From: Lachnospiraceae bacterium
Lineage (GTDB): Bacteria; Bacillota; Clostridia; Lachnospirales; Lachnospiraceae
Direction: 5' to 3'
Length of the DNA stretch: 60,371 nt
NCBI GenBank assembly: GCA_024684085.1
Contig: JAIKXM010000035.1
Location: 1-60,371 of the forward strand
Below are positions 25,480 to 34,478 of the stretch, piece after piece (position 1 is the stretch's first letter; every line of letters begins with the position of its first letter). The notes beneath the pieces are model-generated. The model made no database searches and was not told the origin of the DNA. It saw nothing but the letters and a program-made list of their open reading frames with translations. A program made the position numbers and the translations under genes.

Positions 25480-26218
25480 AAACGGGGCCGAGATCGTATC
25501 CGGCCTTAATAATGAATATATAAATGTTAAATTGTCCGATGTCATTAAGACCGGAAGCTACGGAGGCAATCAGAAGTTCTTCAAGCCTTTGGAAGGCACG
25601 GCCAATGAATATAAATACAGATATGGATGCGGTTTGGTGGCACTGGCAGATACTATACTCTATATGTCGACGGCCGTTAAGGGCAGTATGAAGGTAAAGG
25701 GAACGAAGTATACTTCGGATCTTGCTTCGATGGAAGAATATCGCGACTATTTTGACGGGATCGTGTCGATGACAGGATGGGTTCCTACGCCGATAGGTGC
25801 TACCAATGCTTGGCTTGTCTTCGCATTCAATCTCATGGCTGTCAGGAAATTAAGAGGATATGTCGGGTTCTGGGGACTGTCCAGACGTAAGATATTCGGA
25901 AGGGTGAACAGAATGTTATCCGAGAATATTCCGGTTATACTCTGTATTCCCAATGTGATCAATATCTTCAGACGAAAGAAATACAAGTTGAAGCTGTATG
26001 TACCTGATACCGATTGCAGACATTATGAGCAGGTCAATACTCATTTTGTCACAGTTACGGGTATCGTACAGCGAGGTGAGAGAATCTTTTATCGTGTTTC
26101 ATCATGGGGGATGGAATACGAGATAGACATACGCGAATATGATCAGATGCTTAAGGGTCTGTTATTCGGTAATATACTGGGCAATGTTCTGGTGATCCGG
26201 AAGGTGTTGCCCTTATAG
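25469..26218 (+). CDS. Papain-like (C39-type) protein of unknown role
   Basis: I do not recognise a named family, but the 249-aa product carries a papain-like arrangement: Cys54 in YGCGLVALAD, His192 in THFVTVTGI, and SSWG at residues 211-214 in place of the usual NSWG. This is the pattern of C39-type peptidases and related transferases such as BtrH-like enzymes. No signal peptide is seen, so it acts inside the cell. ATG 25469 is preferred; AGAAGGA sits six bases upstream, and the gene starts inside the end of the ATPase gene. The MATE exporter that follows may be in the same transcript. Confidence 0.55.
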   Translation: MADKNGAEIVSGLNNEYINVKLSDVIKTGSYGGNQKFFKPLEGTANEYKYRYGCGLVALADTILYMSTAVKGSMKVKGTKYTSDLASMEEYRDYFDGIVSMTGWVPTPIGATNAWLVFAFNLMAVRKLRGYVGFWGLSRRKIFGRVNRMLSENIPVILCIPNVINIFRRKKYKLKLYVPDTDCRHYEQVNTHFVTVTGIVQRGERIFYRVSSWGMEYEIDIREYDQMLKGLLFGNILGNVLVIRKVLPL

Positions 26219-26252
26219 GGTTCGGCTGGTCTGACCCGGGAAGGTGTTTATT

Positions 26253-27626
26253 ATGAATAGGGATATGACTAAGGGAAGCCCATGGGGACTTATCATAAGA
26301 TTTATGATCCCTCTTATGATAGGTAATGTGTTCCAGCAGTTCTACAATATGGTAGATACCATTATAGTAGGTCGTTATGTCGGTGTAAAAGCGCTTGCGG
26401 CAGTCGGGGCAACCGGAACGATAATGTTCCTTATACTCGGATTCATGAGCGGACTGACAGGTGGCTTCACCGTTATCACTGCTCAGAAGTTCGGAGCAGG
26501 AGATGAATGCGGAGTTAAGAAGAGTGTGACTAACGGAGCACTTTTGGCAGTGATAATAACCGTGATCATGATGGTATTGTCGATGTCTTCGATGAGACAT
26601 CTGTTGAAGCTTATGCATACGCCTGATGATATATTTGATATGTCTTATACATATATCATGATCCTGTTCGGAGGAATGTTCGCGACTGTCCTCTACAACA
26701 TGGCATCAGGTCTTCTGAGAGCTGTAGGTAACAGTATAGTACCTTTGGTGACCCTTGTGTGCTCGGCTATACTTAATATAGTGCTCGATATCATATTGAT
26801 CGCGTATGCGGGTATGGGCGTTGCCGGAGCGGCGCTTGCTACAGTTGTCTCGCAGTTTGTCTCGGGAGCGGCATGTCTTGTCTATGTGTCAAGAAAAGTC
26901 AAGATACTGATGCCTTCGAGGGAGCACTGGGTATTCGATGAGAGCTTCTATAAGCCGCAATTGCTTGTCGGTATTCCTATGGCTCTTCAGTTCTCCATAA
27001 CGGCAATAGGAAGTATCATATTACAGGGCAGTCTTAATCTGCTTGGTTCGGTCGTTATAGCGGCCAATACCGCGGCCAATAAGGTCGATATGCTCTTTAT
27101 GCAGTGCTTCCTTGCCATCGGACAGACAATGGCTACTTATACGGCTCAGAATACGGGCGTTAATGATGTTGATAGGATCAGAAAGGGTACGAGAGCCGCT
27201 ACCGTAATTACGTGCTTTTTTGCGATAGCGATGGCTGTCATTGTCATTAATCTTGTAAGGCCTGTTGTCAGTTTCTTCTCGGCGGATATAACCGAGGAGA
27301 TGCTCGGATATGCAGAGATATATATGAAGACCGTTGCAAGCTTCTATATACCGCTTGGACTGATCTTCGTGTTCCGTAATGTACAGCAGGGTGCCGGATA
27401 CAGTTTCATGGCTATGGCAGCAGGAATAATGGAGCTGATAGGAAGAAGCATTATCGCGATGATCGGTGCGCATTATCTCAGCTACAATATCATCGTATAT
27501 GCGAGTCCTGCGGCGTGGATACTGGCGGATATATTCCTGATATCGACGTATTTCGTGGTCATCAAGCGTCTGAATGCTATCGGGAATAAGAATGCGGTGG
27601 CTAATACGGAAGCTGCGGAGAGCTGA
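26253..27626 (+). CDS. MATE-family efflux protein
   Basis: This is a cation-coupled multidrug or metabolite exporter. The 457-aa product has about 12 membrane helices and the family N-terminus (PLMIGNVFQQFYNMVDTIIV, then GRYVG). The second-half match is GIPMALQFSITAIGS. ATG 26253 follows GGGAAGG. Only 34 bp separate it from the papain-like gene, so they are likely co-transcribed; a shared substrate is possible but unproven. Confidence 0.9.
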   Translation: MNRDMTKGSPWGLIIRFMIPLMIGNVFQQFYNMVDTIIVGRYVGVKALAAVGATGTIMFLILGFMSGLTGGFTVITAQKFGAGDECGVKKSVTNGALLAVIITVIMMVLSMSSMRHLLKLMHTPDDIFDMSYTYIMILFGGMFATVLYNMASGLLRAVGNSIVPLVTLVCSAILNIVLDIILIAYAGMGVAGAALATVVSQFVSGAACLVYVSRKVKILMPSREHWVFDESFYKPQLLVGIPMALQFSITAIGSIILQGSLNLLGSVVIAANTAANKVDMLFMQCFLAIGQTMATYTAQNTGVNDVDRIRKGTRAATVITCFFAIAMAVIVINLVRPVVSFFSADITEEMLGYAEIYMKTVASFYIPLGLIFVFRNVQQGAGYSFMAMAAGIMELIGRSIIAMIGAHYLSYNIIVYASPAAWILADIFLISTYFVVIKRLNAIGNKNAVANTEAAES

Positions 27627-27676
27627 TATCGGTAATTTGGAATATACAATAATATTTGATCGGGAAGGAAATTAAG

Positions 27677-28267
27677 ATGAATAAGGATAATGAACTGATA
27701 TGGGAGAAGGTAAGTGAAGAGCACATTGTGCGAGATGAATTTATTGATTTCAGAAAGAGCGCTTACAGATTCCCTAACGGAGAGGTGTTTGAGCCTTTCT
27801 ACAGTTACAGCAGAAGGGATTATGTAGTGATCGTAGCAAGGGATGAAGACGGCAGATATATATGCGTGCGCCAGTTCAGGCAGGGACTTGAGAGGGTGAC
27901 TACGGAGTTCCCCGCAGGCGGTATCGAGAGAGACGGAGAAGCTCAGTATGCGCGTAACAGTGACAAGGCGGCAGAAGACGCTCTGGACGCGGCCAAGAGA
28001 GAGCTGAGCGAAGAGACCGGATATACTGCGGATAAGTGGACACATCTTGGGACTTTTCCGGCCAATCCTACCATCGCCGATAACTATGCACACTTATTCT
28101 ATGCATCAGGTTGTACTAAAGAGAGCGAGCTGTCTCTGGATGAAACCGAGTTCCTGGATGTGGATCTCTTTACAAGGGAAGAGATAGACGAGATGGTGAA
28201 AAACGGGGAATTTCCCCAGCCGATCCATGTATTGGGTATGCTCTTGGCTGATAGTTATTGTTCATAG
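27677..28267 (+). CDS. Nudix hydrolase (ADP-ribose pyrophosphatase-like)
   Basis: This is a 196-aa Nudix hydrolase that likely cleaves ADP-ribose or a related nucleotide sugar. The Nudix box reads AGGIERDGE, then AAKRELSEETGYT, with an insertion of about 17 residues between the Gly and the RE-helix that is longer than usual. VRQFRQG upstream is typical of ADP-ribose hydrolases. ATG 27677 follows GGAAGGAAA. Confidence 0.8.
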   Translation: MNKDNELIWEKVSEEHIVRDEFIDFRKSAYRFPNGEVFEPFYSYSRRDYVVIVARDEDGRYICVRQFRQGLERVTTEFPAGGIERDGEAQYARNSDKAAEDALDAAKRELSEETGYTADKWTHLGTFPANPTIADNYAHLFYASGCTKESELSLDETEFLDVDLFTREEIDEMVKNGEFPQPIHVLGMLLADSYCS

Positions 28268-28277
28268 GTATCTTTAT

Positions 28278-28407
28278 GCTGCAGGTCAATAATTCTGGAA
28301 ACGGCGCTCTCGCTCCGATGTGAGCGCAGCGGACACTAAGCTCGGCTTTGCCTCGCTAAGTGCCGACGCCCACATAGGCGTTTCTTGTGAAAATATTGAC
28401 CTGCAGC
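28278..28407. repeat. MITE-like palindromic element with 14-bp terminal inverted repeats
   Basis: The ends are a perfect 14-bp inverted repeat: gctgcaggtcaata at 28278-28291 and its complement at 28394-28407. A second nested pair (gaaacg at 28298 and cgtttc at 28379) lies inside. Two internal hairpins follow: gcgctc with gagcgc (28305-28327), and cactaagc with gctaagtg, one mismatch (around 28334-28361). No coding frame fits. The rest of the gap 28268-28607 is the iorA leader and promoter. Confidence 0.75.
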
Positions 28408-28471
28408 TATCCCAAAAACACGGGGTGAACAGTAACTGCCGATAAGTCACAAAAGTGAGAAAAAGCCCTTG

Positions 28472-28499
28472 TTGAAAAAAACTAATATTGTGCTACAAT
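28472..28499 (+). promoter_or_regulatory. Sigma-A promoter of iorAB
   Basis: TTGAAA (28472-28477), a 16-bp spacer and TACAAT (28494-28499) with TG-N before the -10. A leader of about 100 nt follows, with no riboswitch that I recognise. Confidence 0.7.
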
Positions 28500-28607
28500 T
28501 GTAATGTTGTACGTTCTGTTCAAACAGGCCGAAGCACTTGCAGCTTGGGCCGTATGAGAATGCATTTATAAAGTAACAGTATTAATATATCGGATTGGAG
28601 ATTATGT

Positions 28608-30344
28608 ATGGAACAGAAAATTATGTTGGGTAATGAAGCCATTGCCCGAGGCGCTTATGAGGCCGGAGTTAAGGTATCAAGCGCTTATCCCGGAACTCCC
28701 AGTACTGAGATAAGTGAGAATCTTGTACAGTATGACGAGATCTATGCAGAGTGGGCACCGAATGAGAAGGTTGCTGTTGAAGTTGCAAGCGGAGCTTCGA
28801 TCAGCGGTGTTCGTTCGATGGCATGTATGAAGCATGTCGGACTTAATGTTGCAGCCGACCCTCTTTTTACCATGTCATATATAGGTGTTAAGGGCGGAAT
28901 GGTGCTTGTAGTTGCTGATGATCCGGGTATGTACAGCTCACAGAATGAGCAGGATACCAGAATGGTAGGCCGTTCGGGAATGATCCCCGTTGTTGAGCCT
29001 TCTGATAGTCAGGAAGCTAAGGATTTCTTCAAGTATGCTTTTGATCTCTCAGAGAAGTACGATACACCCATGATACTTCGTACAACTACAAGACTTGCTC
29101 ATTCACAGGGACTTGTTACTCTTGAAGAGAGATGTGAGCCCAACGATATTCCTTACGAAAGAGATATTCAGAAGCATGTAATGATGCCTGCAATGGCTAT
29201 CAAGAGACATCTTCATGTTGAGAAGAGACTGAATGACATGGCACTTGATGCCTGCGACATGCCTATCAATAAAGTGGAGATGGGGGATACAAGCATAGGT
29301 TTCATTACCTGTGGTATCGCTTATCAGTATGTTAAGGAAGTATGCCCTGAGGCCAGTGTTCTTAAGCTTGGTCTTGTTAATCCTCTTCCTCGTAAGCTTA
29401 TCGAGGATTTTGCATCAAAAGTTGACAGACTTGTCATTTTTGAAGAGCTTGAGCCTGTTATTGAAGAGCAGGTTAAGAGCTGGGGTATTGCCTGTGAAGG
29501 TAAGGAACTCTTTACTCGTCAGGGTGAGTACAGTGCCAATATGTTAAGGAAAGCTATCCTTAATAAGCCCGCAGAAGTTGATGAGGCTGAGCAGGTTCCT
29601 GCAAGACCTCCTATCCTCTGTCCGGGATGTCCTCACAGAAGTGTATATTCGGTACTTAATAAGCTTAAGATCCATGCAGCCGGCGATATAGGCTGTTATA
29701 CTCTTGGTGCAGTTGCACCTCTGAGCGTTGTTGATACTACTATCTGTATGGGTTCTTCCATCTCATCTCTTCACGGAATGGAGAAGGCAAAGGGTAAGGA
29801 GTTCATCAAGAACTGGGTTGCGGTTATCGGAGATTCGACCTTCCTTCATACAGGTGTTAACTCACTTATGAATATGGTATATAACAAGGCAACAGGTACA
29901 GTGATCATACTTGATAATTCTACAACAGGTATGACAGGCCATCAGGATCATGCCGCAACAGGCAAGACTCTTAAGGGCGAGCCTACATATGCTATCAATA
30001 TCTACAATCTCATCAAGGCGATGGGAATCGAGCATGTATATGAGATCAATGCTTTTGATACAGCAGAGCTTGAGACAGTGATCAAGCGCGAGCAGGAGAG
30101 AGATGAGGTATCCGTTATCATCACCAAGAGTCCCTGCGTACTCCTGAAGGGTCAGAAGTTCCCTGACAAGTGCGTTCCTCTCAGTGATAAGTGTAAAAAA
30201 TGTGGCGCCTGCTTAAGACCCGGATGTCCTGCACTTACTAAGAATGCAGACGGAACAATATCAATAGATGAGACAATGTGTAATGCCTGCGGACTGTGCA
30301 TGCAGTTATGCAAATTCGGAGCTATCGTTAAGGAGGCAAAATAA
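28608..30344 (+). CDS. iorA: Indolepyruvate:ferredoxin oxidoreductase, alpha subunit
   Basis: IorA with IorB oxidises aryl pyruvates from aromatic amino acids to acyl-CoA, or works in reverse, with ferredoxin. The 578-aa product holds the N-terminal pyrimidine-type domain (GNEAIARGAYEAG, SAYPGTPSTE), the TPP domain (CPGCPHRSVY, GDIGCYTLG, then a GDSTFLHTG motif), and two C-terminal 4Fe-4S clusters (CKKCGACLRPGCP and CNACGLCMQLCK). The first cluster has the atypical CxxCxxCxxxxCP spacing seen in IorA. It shares TAATG with iorB. Confidence 0.93.
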   Translation: MEQKIMLGNEAIARGAYEAGVKVSSAYPGTPSTEISENLVQYDEIYAEWAPNEKVAVEVASGASISGVRSMACMKHVGLNVAADPLFTMSYIGVKGGMVLVVADDPGMYSSQNEQDTRMVGRSGMIPVVEPSDSQEAKDFFKYAFDLSEKYDTPMILRTTTRLAHSQGLVTLEERCEPNDIPYERDIQKHVMMPAMAIKRHLHVEKRLNDMALDACDMPINKVEMGDTSIGFITCGIAYQYVKEVCPEASVLKLGLVNPLPRKLIEDFASKVDRLVIFEELEPVIEEQVKSWGIACEGKELFTRQGEYSANMLRKAILNKPAEVDEAEQVPARPPILCPGCPHRSVYSVLNKLKIHAAGDIGCYTLGAVAPLSVVDTTICMGSSISSLHGMEKAKGKEFIKNWVAVIGDSTFLHTGVNSLMNMVYNKATGTVIILDNSTTGMTGHQDHAATGKTLKGEPTYAINIYNLIKAMGIEHVYEINAFDTAELETVIKREQERDEVSVIITKSPCVLLKGQKFPDKCVPLSDKCKKCGACLRPGCPALTKNADGTISIDETMCNACGLCMQLCKFGAIVKEAK

Positions 30345-30913
30345 TGACAACTACTAATATTATGATCGTTGGTGTAGGTGGTCAGGGAACTCTCCTTACC
30401 AGTAGAATCCTTGGTCGTCTTGCAAGCACGGCCGGATATGATGTTAAGATCTCTGAAGTTCATGGAATGAGCCAGAGAGGCGGAAGCGTAGTAACTTATG
30501 TAAGATATGGCGAGAGTGTAGCTGAGCCTATCGTAGAAGAGGGTCAGGCCGATGTACTTATCGCTTTTGAACGTTTGGAAGCACTCAGATACCTTCACTT
30601 TGTGAAGAAGGACGGAACCGTTATCGTTAATGATCAGAGAATGGATCCCATAACGGTAGTTACAGGTCAGGCTGAATATCCCGAAGGTATCATTGAGAAG
30701 ATTCAGAGCCGTCGTAAGACTCTTGTAGTTGATGCAATGGATGTTGCACTTAAGATCGGTTCTCCGAAGTCTTTCAATGTTGTGGTACTTGGTGCAGCAG
30801 CTAAGAGTATGTCTTATACCAGGGAACAGTGGATCGAAGTTATCAAGAATACTGTTCCGCCTAAGACTATCGATAAGAATCTTGAGGCATTTGAAGCCGG
30901 CTATTCTATGTAA
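30344..30913 (+). CDS. iorB: Indolepyruvate oxidoreductase, beta subunit
   Basis: IorB is the gamma-type subunit of the oxidoreductase. The 189-aa product has GVGGQGTLLTSRILGRLA at the N-terminus, followed by EVHGMSQRGGSVVTYVR, the fingerprint of the 2-oxoacid oxidoreductase gamma domain. It starts on the last base of the iorA stop codon (TAATG), giving tight translational coupling and equal amounts of the two subunits. Confidence 0.92.
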   Translation: MTTTNIMIVGVGGQGTLLTSRILGRLASTAGYDVKISEVHGMSQRGGSVVTYVRYGESVAEPIVEEGQADVLIAFERLEALRYLHFVKKDGTVIVNDQRMDPITVVTGQAEYPEGIIEKIQSRRKTLVVDAMDVALKIGSPKSFNVVVLGAAAKSMSYTREQWIEVIKNTVPPKTIDKNLEAFEAGYSM

Positions 30914-30929
30914 GTCGAATGATATGTAT

Positions 30930-30965
30930 ACAGACTCCCACGGGTGATGACCTGCGGGAGTCTGT
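30930..30965 (+). terminator. Hairpin terminator after iorB
   Basis: The arms acagactccc and gggagtctgt make a strong stem with an inner cggg/cctg extension. The T tract is weak (attggtat). Confidence 0.65.
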
Positions 30966-30976
30966 ATTGGTATAGG

Positions 30977-31060
30977 CCGGCTAAGGATGCGCACTCGCGC
31001 GAAAGGTATATGATGCTAAAGCATCCGCGCTCGGCACGAGAATGTCGCAAGCGACATTCT
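30977..31060 (+). repeat. Dispersed structured repeat, copy 1 upstream of nhaC
   Basis: The element has a common head (ggctaaggatgcgcactcgc, then gcgaaagg), a small hairpin gatgct-aa-agcatc, a ctcg-gca-cgag turn, and a perfect terminal hairpin agaatgtcgc-aa-gcgacattct (31039-31060). With copy 2 it fills most of the 296-bp gap 30914-31209. Confidence 0.85.
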
Positions 31061-31063
31061 TTC

Positions 31064-31096
31064 TTGCGCAATAGGAAATTGCTTCCTATTACGCAA
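31064..31096. repeat. Inverted repeat between two structured elements
   Basis: ttgcgcaataggaa (31064-31077) pairs with ttccta-ttacgcaa (31083-31096) with one G-T type mismatch. A related palindrome (gtgtaatag) precedes the copies near 58.4 and 58.5 kb, so it seems to be a linker of the same repeat family. Confidence 0.75.
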
Positions 31097-31100
31097 AAAG

Positions 31101-31192
31101 CGCTCCGCTAAGGATGCGCACTCGCGCGAAAGGTATATGATGCTAAGGCATCCGCGCTCGGCGCGAGAATGTCGCAAGCGACATTCTTTTTT
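31101..31192 (+). repeat. Dispersed structured repeat, copy 2 upstream of nhaC
   Basis: This is a full copy: cgctccgctaaggatgcg head, hairpin gatgct-aa-ggcatc (a T-G wobble where copy 1 has T-A), ctcg-gcg-cgag, and the terminal hairpin agaatgtcgc-aa-gcgacattct (31166-31187) followed by six T. It ends just before the AAAGGGG site of nhaC and could act as a terminator or leader structure. Confidence 0.85.
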
Positions 31193-31209
31193 GAAAGGGG
31201 ATTGAAAAT

Positions 31210-32697
31210 ATGGATTTTGTAATGATTGAAACAGGTTGGCTTTCGATACTTCCGCCGATCATAGCTATAGTATTGGCGCTTATAACCAAGGAAGTCTACG
31301 CTTCTCTTTTTGCAGGTATCATATCAGGAATGCTGATCTATGCCTATGTGGGTGATGGAACGCTTATATCGGCTGTGGCAATGACCTTTGACATGATGAG
31401 CAGTAAGATCGCGGACAATGCGTATATGATCATCTTCCTGGCATTGCTATGGGCAGTAGTAAGTCTGGTGTCGAAATCCGGAGGAAGTGAAGCGTACGGA
31501 AAGTGGGCGGGAGCGAAATTAAAGAGTAAAAGATCAGCTGCGCTTGCCACATCACTTTTGGGAGTGCTGATCTTTATTGATGACGGCTTTAACTGTCTGA
31601 CTGTCGGAACGGTAATGAGACCGATAACCGACAGACTGAGAATCTCAAGGGAAAAGCTTGCCTATATCATAGATGCCACGGCGGCGCCGGTATGTATCAT
31701 TGCTCCTGTATCCAGCTGGGCTGTTGCCGTTGCCAGCGAAGTGAGCGAAAAGAACGGATTTAATATATTCCTTTCTACCATACCCTATAATTTCTATGCG
31801 CTAATGACCATTCTTATGGTGCTTGTAATAAGCATAACCGGAAGGGATTTCGGACCTATGAAAAAAGCGGAGACTGATGTGGCCGTTAAAGCCATGGATG
31901 AAGTATCCGAATCGGATGAAACAGGGTCAAAGGGTAAGGTGATCGATCTTGTTCTTCCGATCGTGGTATTGGTCATCTGTGCGATCCTCGGAATGGCTTA
32001 TGTCGGAGGATTCTTTGAAGGGGTATCTTTTTCAGAGGCGATCGGATATAATCCGACAGCAGGTCTGTCCCTTGGTGCGTTCGCAGGACTGCTTACAGCC
32101 ATGGCCTTATATCTGCCCCGCAAACTTATGAAACCGAAGGAATTTATCGAGTGTATTGTAGGTGGAATAGGAAGCATCGTACCGCCTATGTTGATACTGA
32201 TCTTATCATGGAGTCTTGGCGGTGTATGCAGACAGCTTATCGGAACAGGCGTGTTTATATCAGGCTTCGTCAACGGATCAAGTCTGCCGTTGGGATTCCT
32301 GCCTTTTCTGATATTTGTTATCGCCGCTCTGATGAGTTTTTCAATGGGAACATCATGGGGAACTTTTGGTATGCTGATCCCGATCGTTACCATGATATGT
32401 GAAGCGGACGGCGCAGCTGCATTACTGATCCCGGCGCTTGGAGCTACTCTTGCAGGCTCTGTATATGGGGATCATTGTTCACCAATATCTGATACTACGA
32501 TTCTTGCTTCAACCGGAGCGGATTGTAAGCATATTCGACACGTTGAGACTCAGCTTCCCTATGCAACACTTGTCGCGGTTGTATGTGCGATAGGCTATCT
32601 GATCGCAGGCTTTATGGGTACTCCTATAGTTGCGTTACTCTCGGAAGCAGTTATACTGATCGGGGCGATCATGTTACTTAGTAAGCGAAGGGCATGA
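31210..32697 (+). CDS. NhaC-family Na+/H+ antiporter
   Basis: This is an integral membrane antiporter that would exchange cytoplasmic Na+ for H+, or an amino-acid/cation pair as in some NhaC relatives. The 495-aa product has about 11-12 helices, with family-like segments GWLSILPPIIAIVLALITKE, FIDDGFNCLTVGTVMRPI, SMGTSWGTFGML and GDHCSPISDTTILASTGA. ATG 31210 has AAAGGGG upstream. The transported ion is inferred from family only. Confidence 0.88.
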   Translation: MDFVMIETGWLSILPPIIAIVLALITKEVYASLFAGIISGMLIYAYVGDGTLISAVAMTFDMMSSKIADNAYMIIFLALLWAVVSLVSKSGGSEAYGKWAGAKLKSKRSAALATSLLGVLIFIDDGFNCLTVGTVMRPITDRLRISREKLAYIIDATAAPVCIIAPVSSWAVAVASEVSEKNGFNIFLSTIPYNFYALMTILMVLVISITGRDFGPMKKAETDVAVKAMDEVSESDETGSKGKVIDLVLPIVVLVICAILGMAYVGGFFEGVSFSEAIGYNPTAGLSLGAFAGLLTAMALYLPRKLMKPKEFIECIVGGIGSIVPPMLILILSWSLGGVCRQLIGTGVFISGFVNGSSLPLGFLPFLIFVIAALMSFSMGTSWGTFGMLIPIVTMICEADGAAALLIPALGATLAGSVYGDHCSPISDTTILASTGADCKHIRHVETQLPYATLVAVVCAIGYLIAGFMGTPIVALLSEAVILIGAIMLLSKRRA

Positions 32698-32743
32698 TCT
32701 CGGGATATAAACGGATCGGAAGACGTAATATCAGTGAGGAAAG

Positions 32744-33913
32744 ATGAAAGAAATAACATATGACGAGCTCAGGAAACTGTCTCCGGACACATATGAGCTG
32801 ATAGATATCAGAGACGACGGACTTACGGCATACGGAATGATGCCGGGGGCTGTACACATTTACGTTGAGGAGCTTGAGAACAGTGCGGTTCTGGCAGAGA
32901 TCTCTCGTGATAAAAAACTGGTTTTTTACTGTGAGATAGGCCGAATGTCAAGAGAGATCGATGATACTCTCGAATATCTTAAAGGTAGGGATTGTTACAG
33001 CCTTTCAGAAGGATATATCGGATACATCAGATCCGGAATAAAAAGTCAGGCGGATAAAGAAGAAAAAAGAAAACGCGCCGAAGAGAGTATTCAGAAAAAA
33101 TTCCACAAGAAGCTGTTCTCACCATTCGCAAAGGCCTGTAAGACATATGATCTTATTGAAGACGGTGATCACATCGCCGTATGCATATCCGGCGGTAAGG
33201 ATTCCATGCTTATGGCAAAACTGTTTCAGGAGATCAAGCGTCACAGACAGAAAGAGTTCGAACTGACTTTTCTTGTGATGGATCCCGGATACAACAGTGA
33301 AAACAGAGCATTGATCGAGAGTAATTCGGAAGCACTCGGTATTCCTATCACTGTCTTTGAGAGTACTATATTTGATGCTGTTGACACGATAGAGAAGAGT
33401 CCGTGTTACCTGTGTGCCAGAATGAGGCGAGGGCATCTGTACAGTAAGGCCAAAGAACTGGGGTGTAACAAGATCGCACTCGGACATCATTATGACGATG
33501 TGATCGAGACGATCCTGATGGGTATGCTCCATGGCGCCCAGATCCAGACGATGATGCCTAAACTGCATAGTACCAACTTCCCCGGAATGGAGCTTATCAG
33601 ACCGCTCTATCTGGTAAGAGAGGCAGATATCTGTGCGTGGAGAGATTACAATGATCTGCACTTCCTTCAGTGTGCCTGTCACTTCACGGATACATGTACC
33701 ACCTGCCATGAGGATGGTACGACTTCAAGCAAACGACTTGAAACAAAGAAACTGATCGCGGAACTGAAAAAGACGAATCCGTTCATAGAGTCCAATATTT
33801 TCAGAAGTGTGGAGAACGTCAATCTGGATACCGTGATCGAGTATAAAAAGAATGGCGTAAGACATAATTTTATGGACGAATACCACATTGCCGGGGATCC
33901 GGATAAGCGGTGA
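32744..33913 (+). CDS. Rhodanese-TtcA fusion protein (tRNA thiolation-like)
   Basis: This 389-aa fusion joins an N-terminal rhodanese domain (about residues 1-100; Cys63 in VFYCEIGRMS) to a TtcA-like PP-loop ATPase. The ATPase part has SGGKDS at residues 149-154, CYLC and HHYDDVIETILM. A Cys-rich C-terminal region (CACHFTDTCTTC) follows. TtcA makes 2-thiocytidine in tRNA using a 4Fe-4S cluster; a fused rhodanese could hand it the sulfur. The usual rhodanese loop CxxGxR is altered (Met at the Arg site). The gene starts 46 bp after nhaC and may share its transcript. Confidence 0.82.
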   Translation: MKEITYDELRKLSPDTYELIDIRDDGLTAYGMMPGAVHIYVEELENSAVLAEISRDKKLVFYCEIGRMSREIDDTLEYLKGRDCYSLSEGYIGYIRSGIKSQADKEEKRKRAEESIQKKFHKKLFSPFAKACKTYDLIEDGDHIAVCISGGKDSMLMAKLFQEIKRHRQKEFELTFLVMDPGYNSENRALIESNSEALGIPITVFESTIFDAVDTIEKSPCYLCARMRRGHLYSKAKELGCNKIALGHHYDDVIETILMGMLHGAQIQTMMPKLHSTNFPGMELIRPLYLVREADICAWRDYNDLHFLQCACHFTDTCTTCHEDGTTSSKRLETKKLIAELKKTNPFIESNIFRSVENVNLDTVIEYKKNGVRHNFMDEYHIAGDPDKR

Positions 33914-33944
33914 AGAACATATAAATAGTTTAACAGGTGATCTT

Positions 33945-34436
33945 ATGGAATACGTAGTTAATACAGAATTTAGCTATGATTTTGAAAATGTAAAAAGAAT
34001 ATCATTAGGCAGCGGAAAACTATATTATGTTTATTGCGATGATATGCCATATGTATCCGTAGAAGTGAATATGCCCGACTGCGGTGAGAGTTTTACGGAT
34101 TCACTAATAATCGGTGATTATTTGCTTATTGGTAATTATTTAGATGGTGTTTATATTATTAACCTCGTCGATTTCCAAGTGAAGATAATAAAAGTTGATG
34201 GCTATTTTGGTTATTTCGTTGCAAGTAAAGAATGCATATACATACTTGGAAGCGAAAATGTCATTGCAATAAATAAAGATGGAAATACTGTTTGGGTGAG
34301 TGATTATTTGGCAGTAGATGGCATAGTCTGCAATGGGATAGAAGGGCATTATATGAATGTATCTTGCGAAATGGATCCTCCAGGTGGATGGGTGAATAAA
34401 AAAATCGATTTGCTTAACGGAAAAGTTATTGGTTGA
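33945..34436 (+). CDS. Hypothetical protein, possible immunity-like
   Basis: I do not recognise this 163-aa protein with certainty. It is acidic, without a signal peptide or membrane helix, and looks all-beta with short repeats of aromatic residues (GSGKLYYVYCDD, IGNYLDGVYIINL). A C-terminal DPPGGWVNKKIDLLNGK segment resembles proteins I associate with toxin-immunity loci. The reading frame is clearly richer in A and T than its neighbours, suggesting recent transfer. ATG 33945 with AGGTGA upstream is preferred over an ATG overlapping the preceding gene. Confidence 0.65.
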   Translation: MEYVVNTEFSYDFENVKRISLGSGKLYYVYCDDMPYVSVEVNMPDCGESFTDSLIIGDYLLIGNYLDGVYIINLVDFQVKIIKVDGYFGYFVASKECIYILGSENVIAINKDGNTVWVSDYLAVDGIVCNGIEGHYMNVSCEMDPPGGWVNKKIDLLNGKVIG

Positions 34437-34478
34437 TTATATCAACATCTCAAGAAATAATATCGATAAGGTGAAAAA

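Noticed and set aside
28278-28407. Copy of the same dispersed repeat as at 31.0 and 58.4 kb
   Set aside because: It shares only short words such as cgctaag and gctcggc; ends, size and the terminal hairpin differ.
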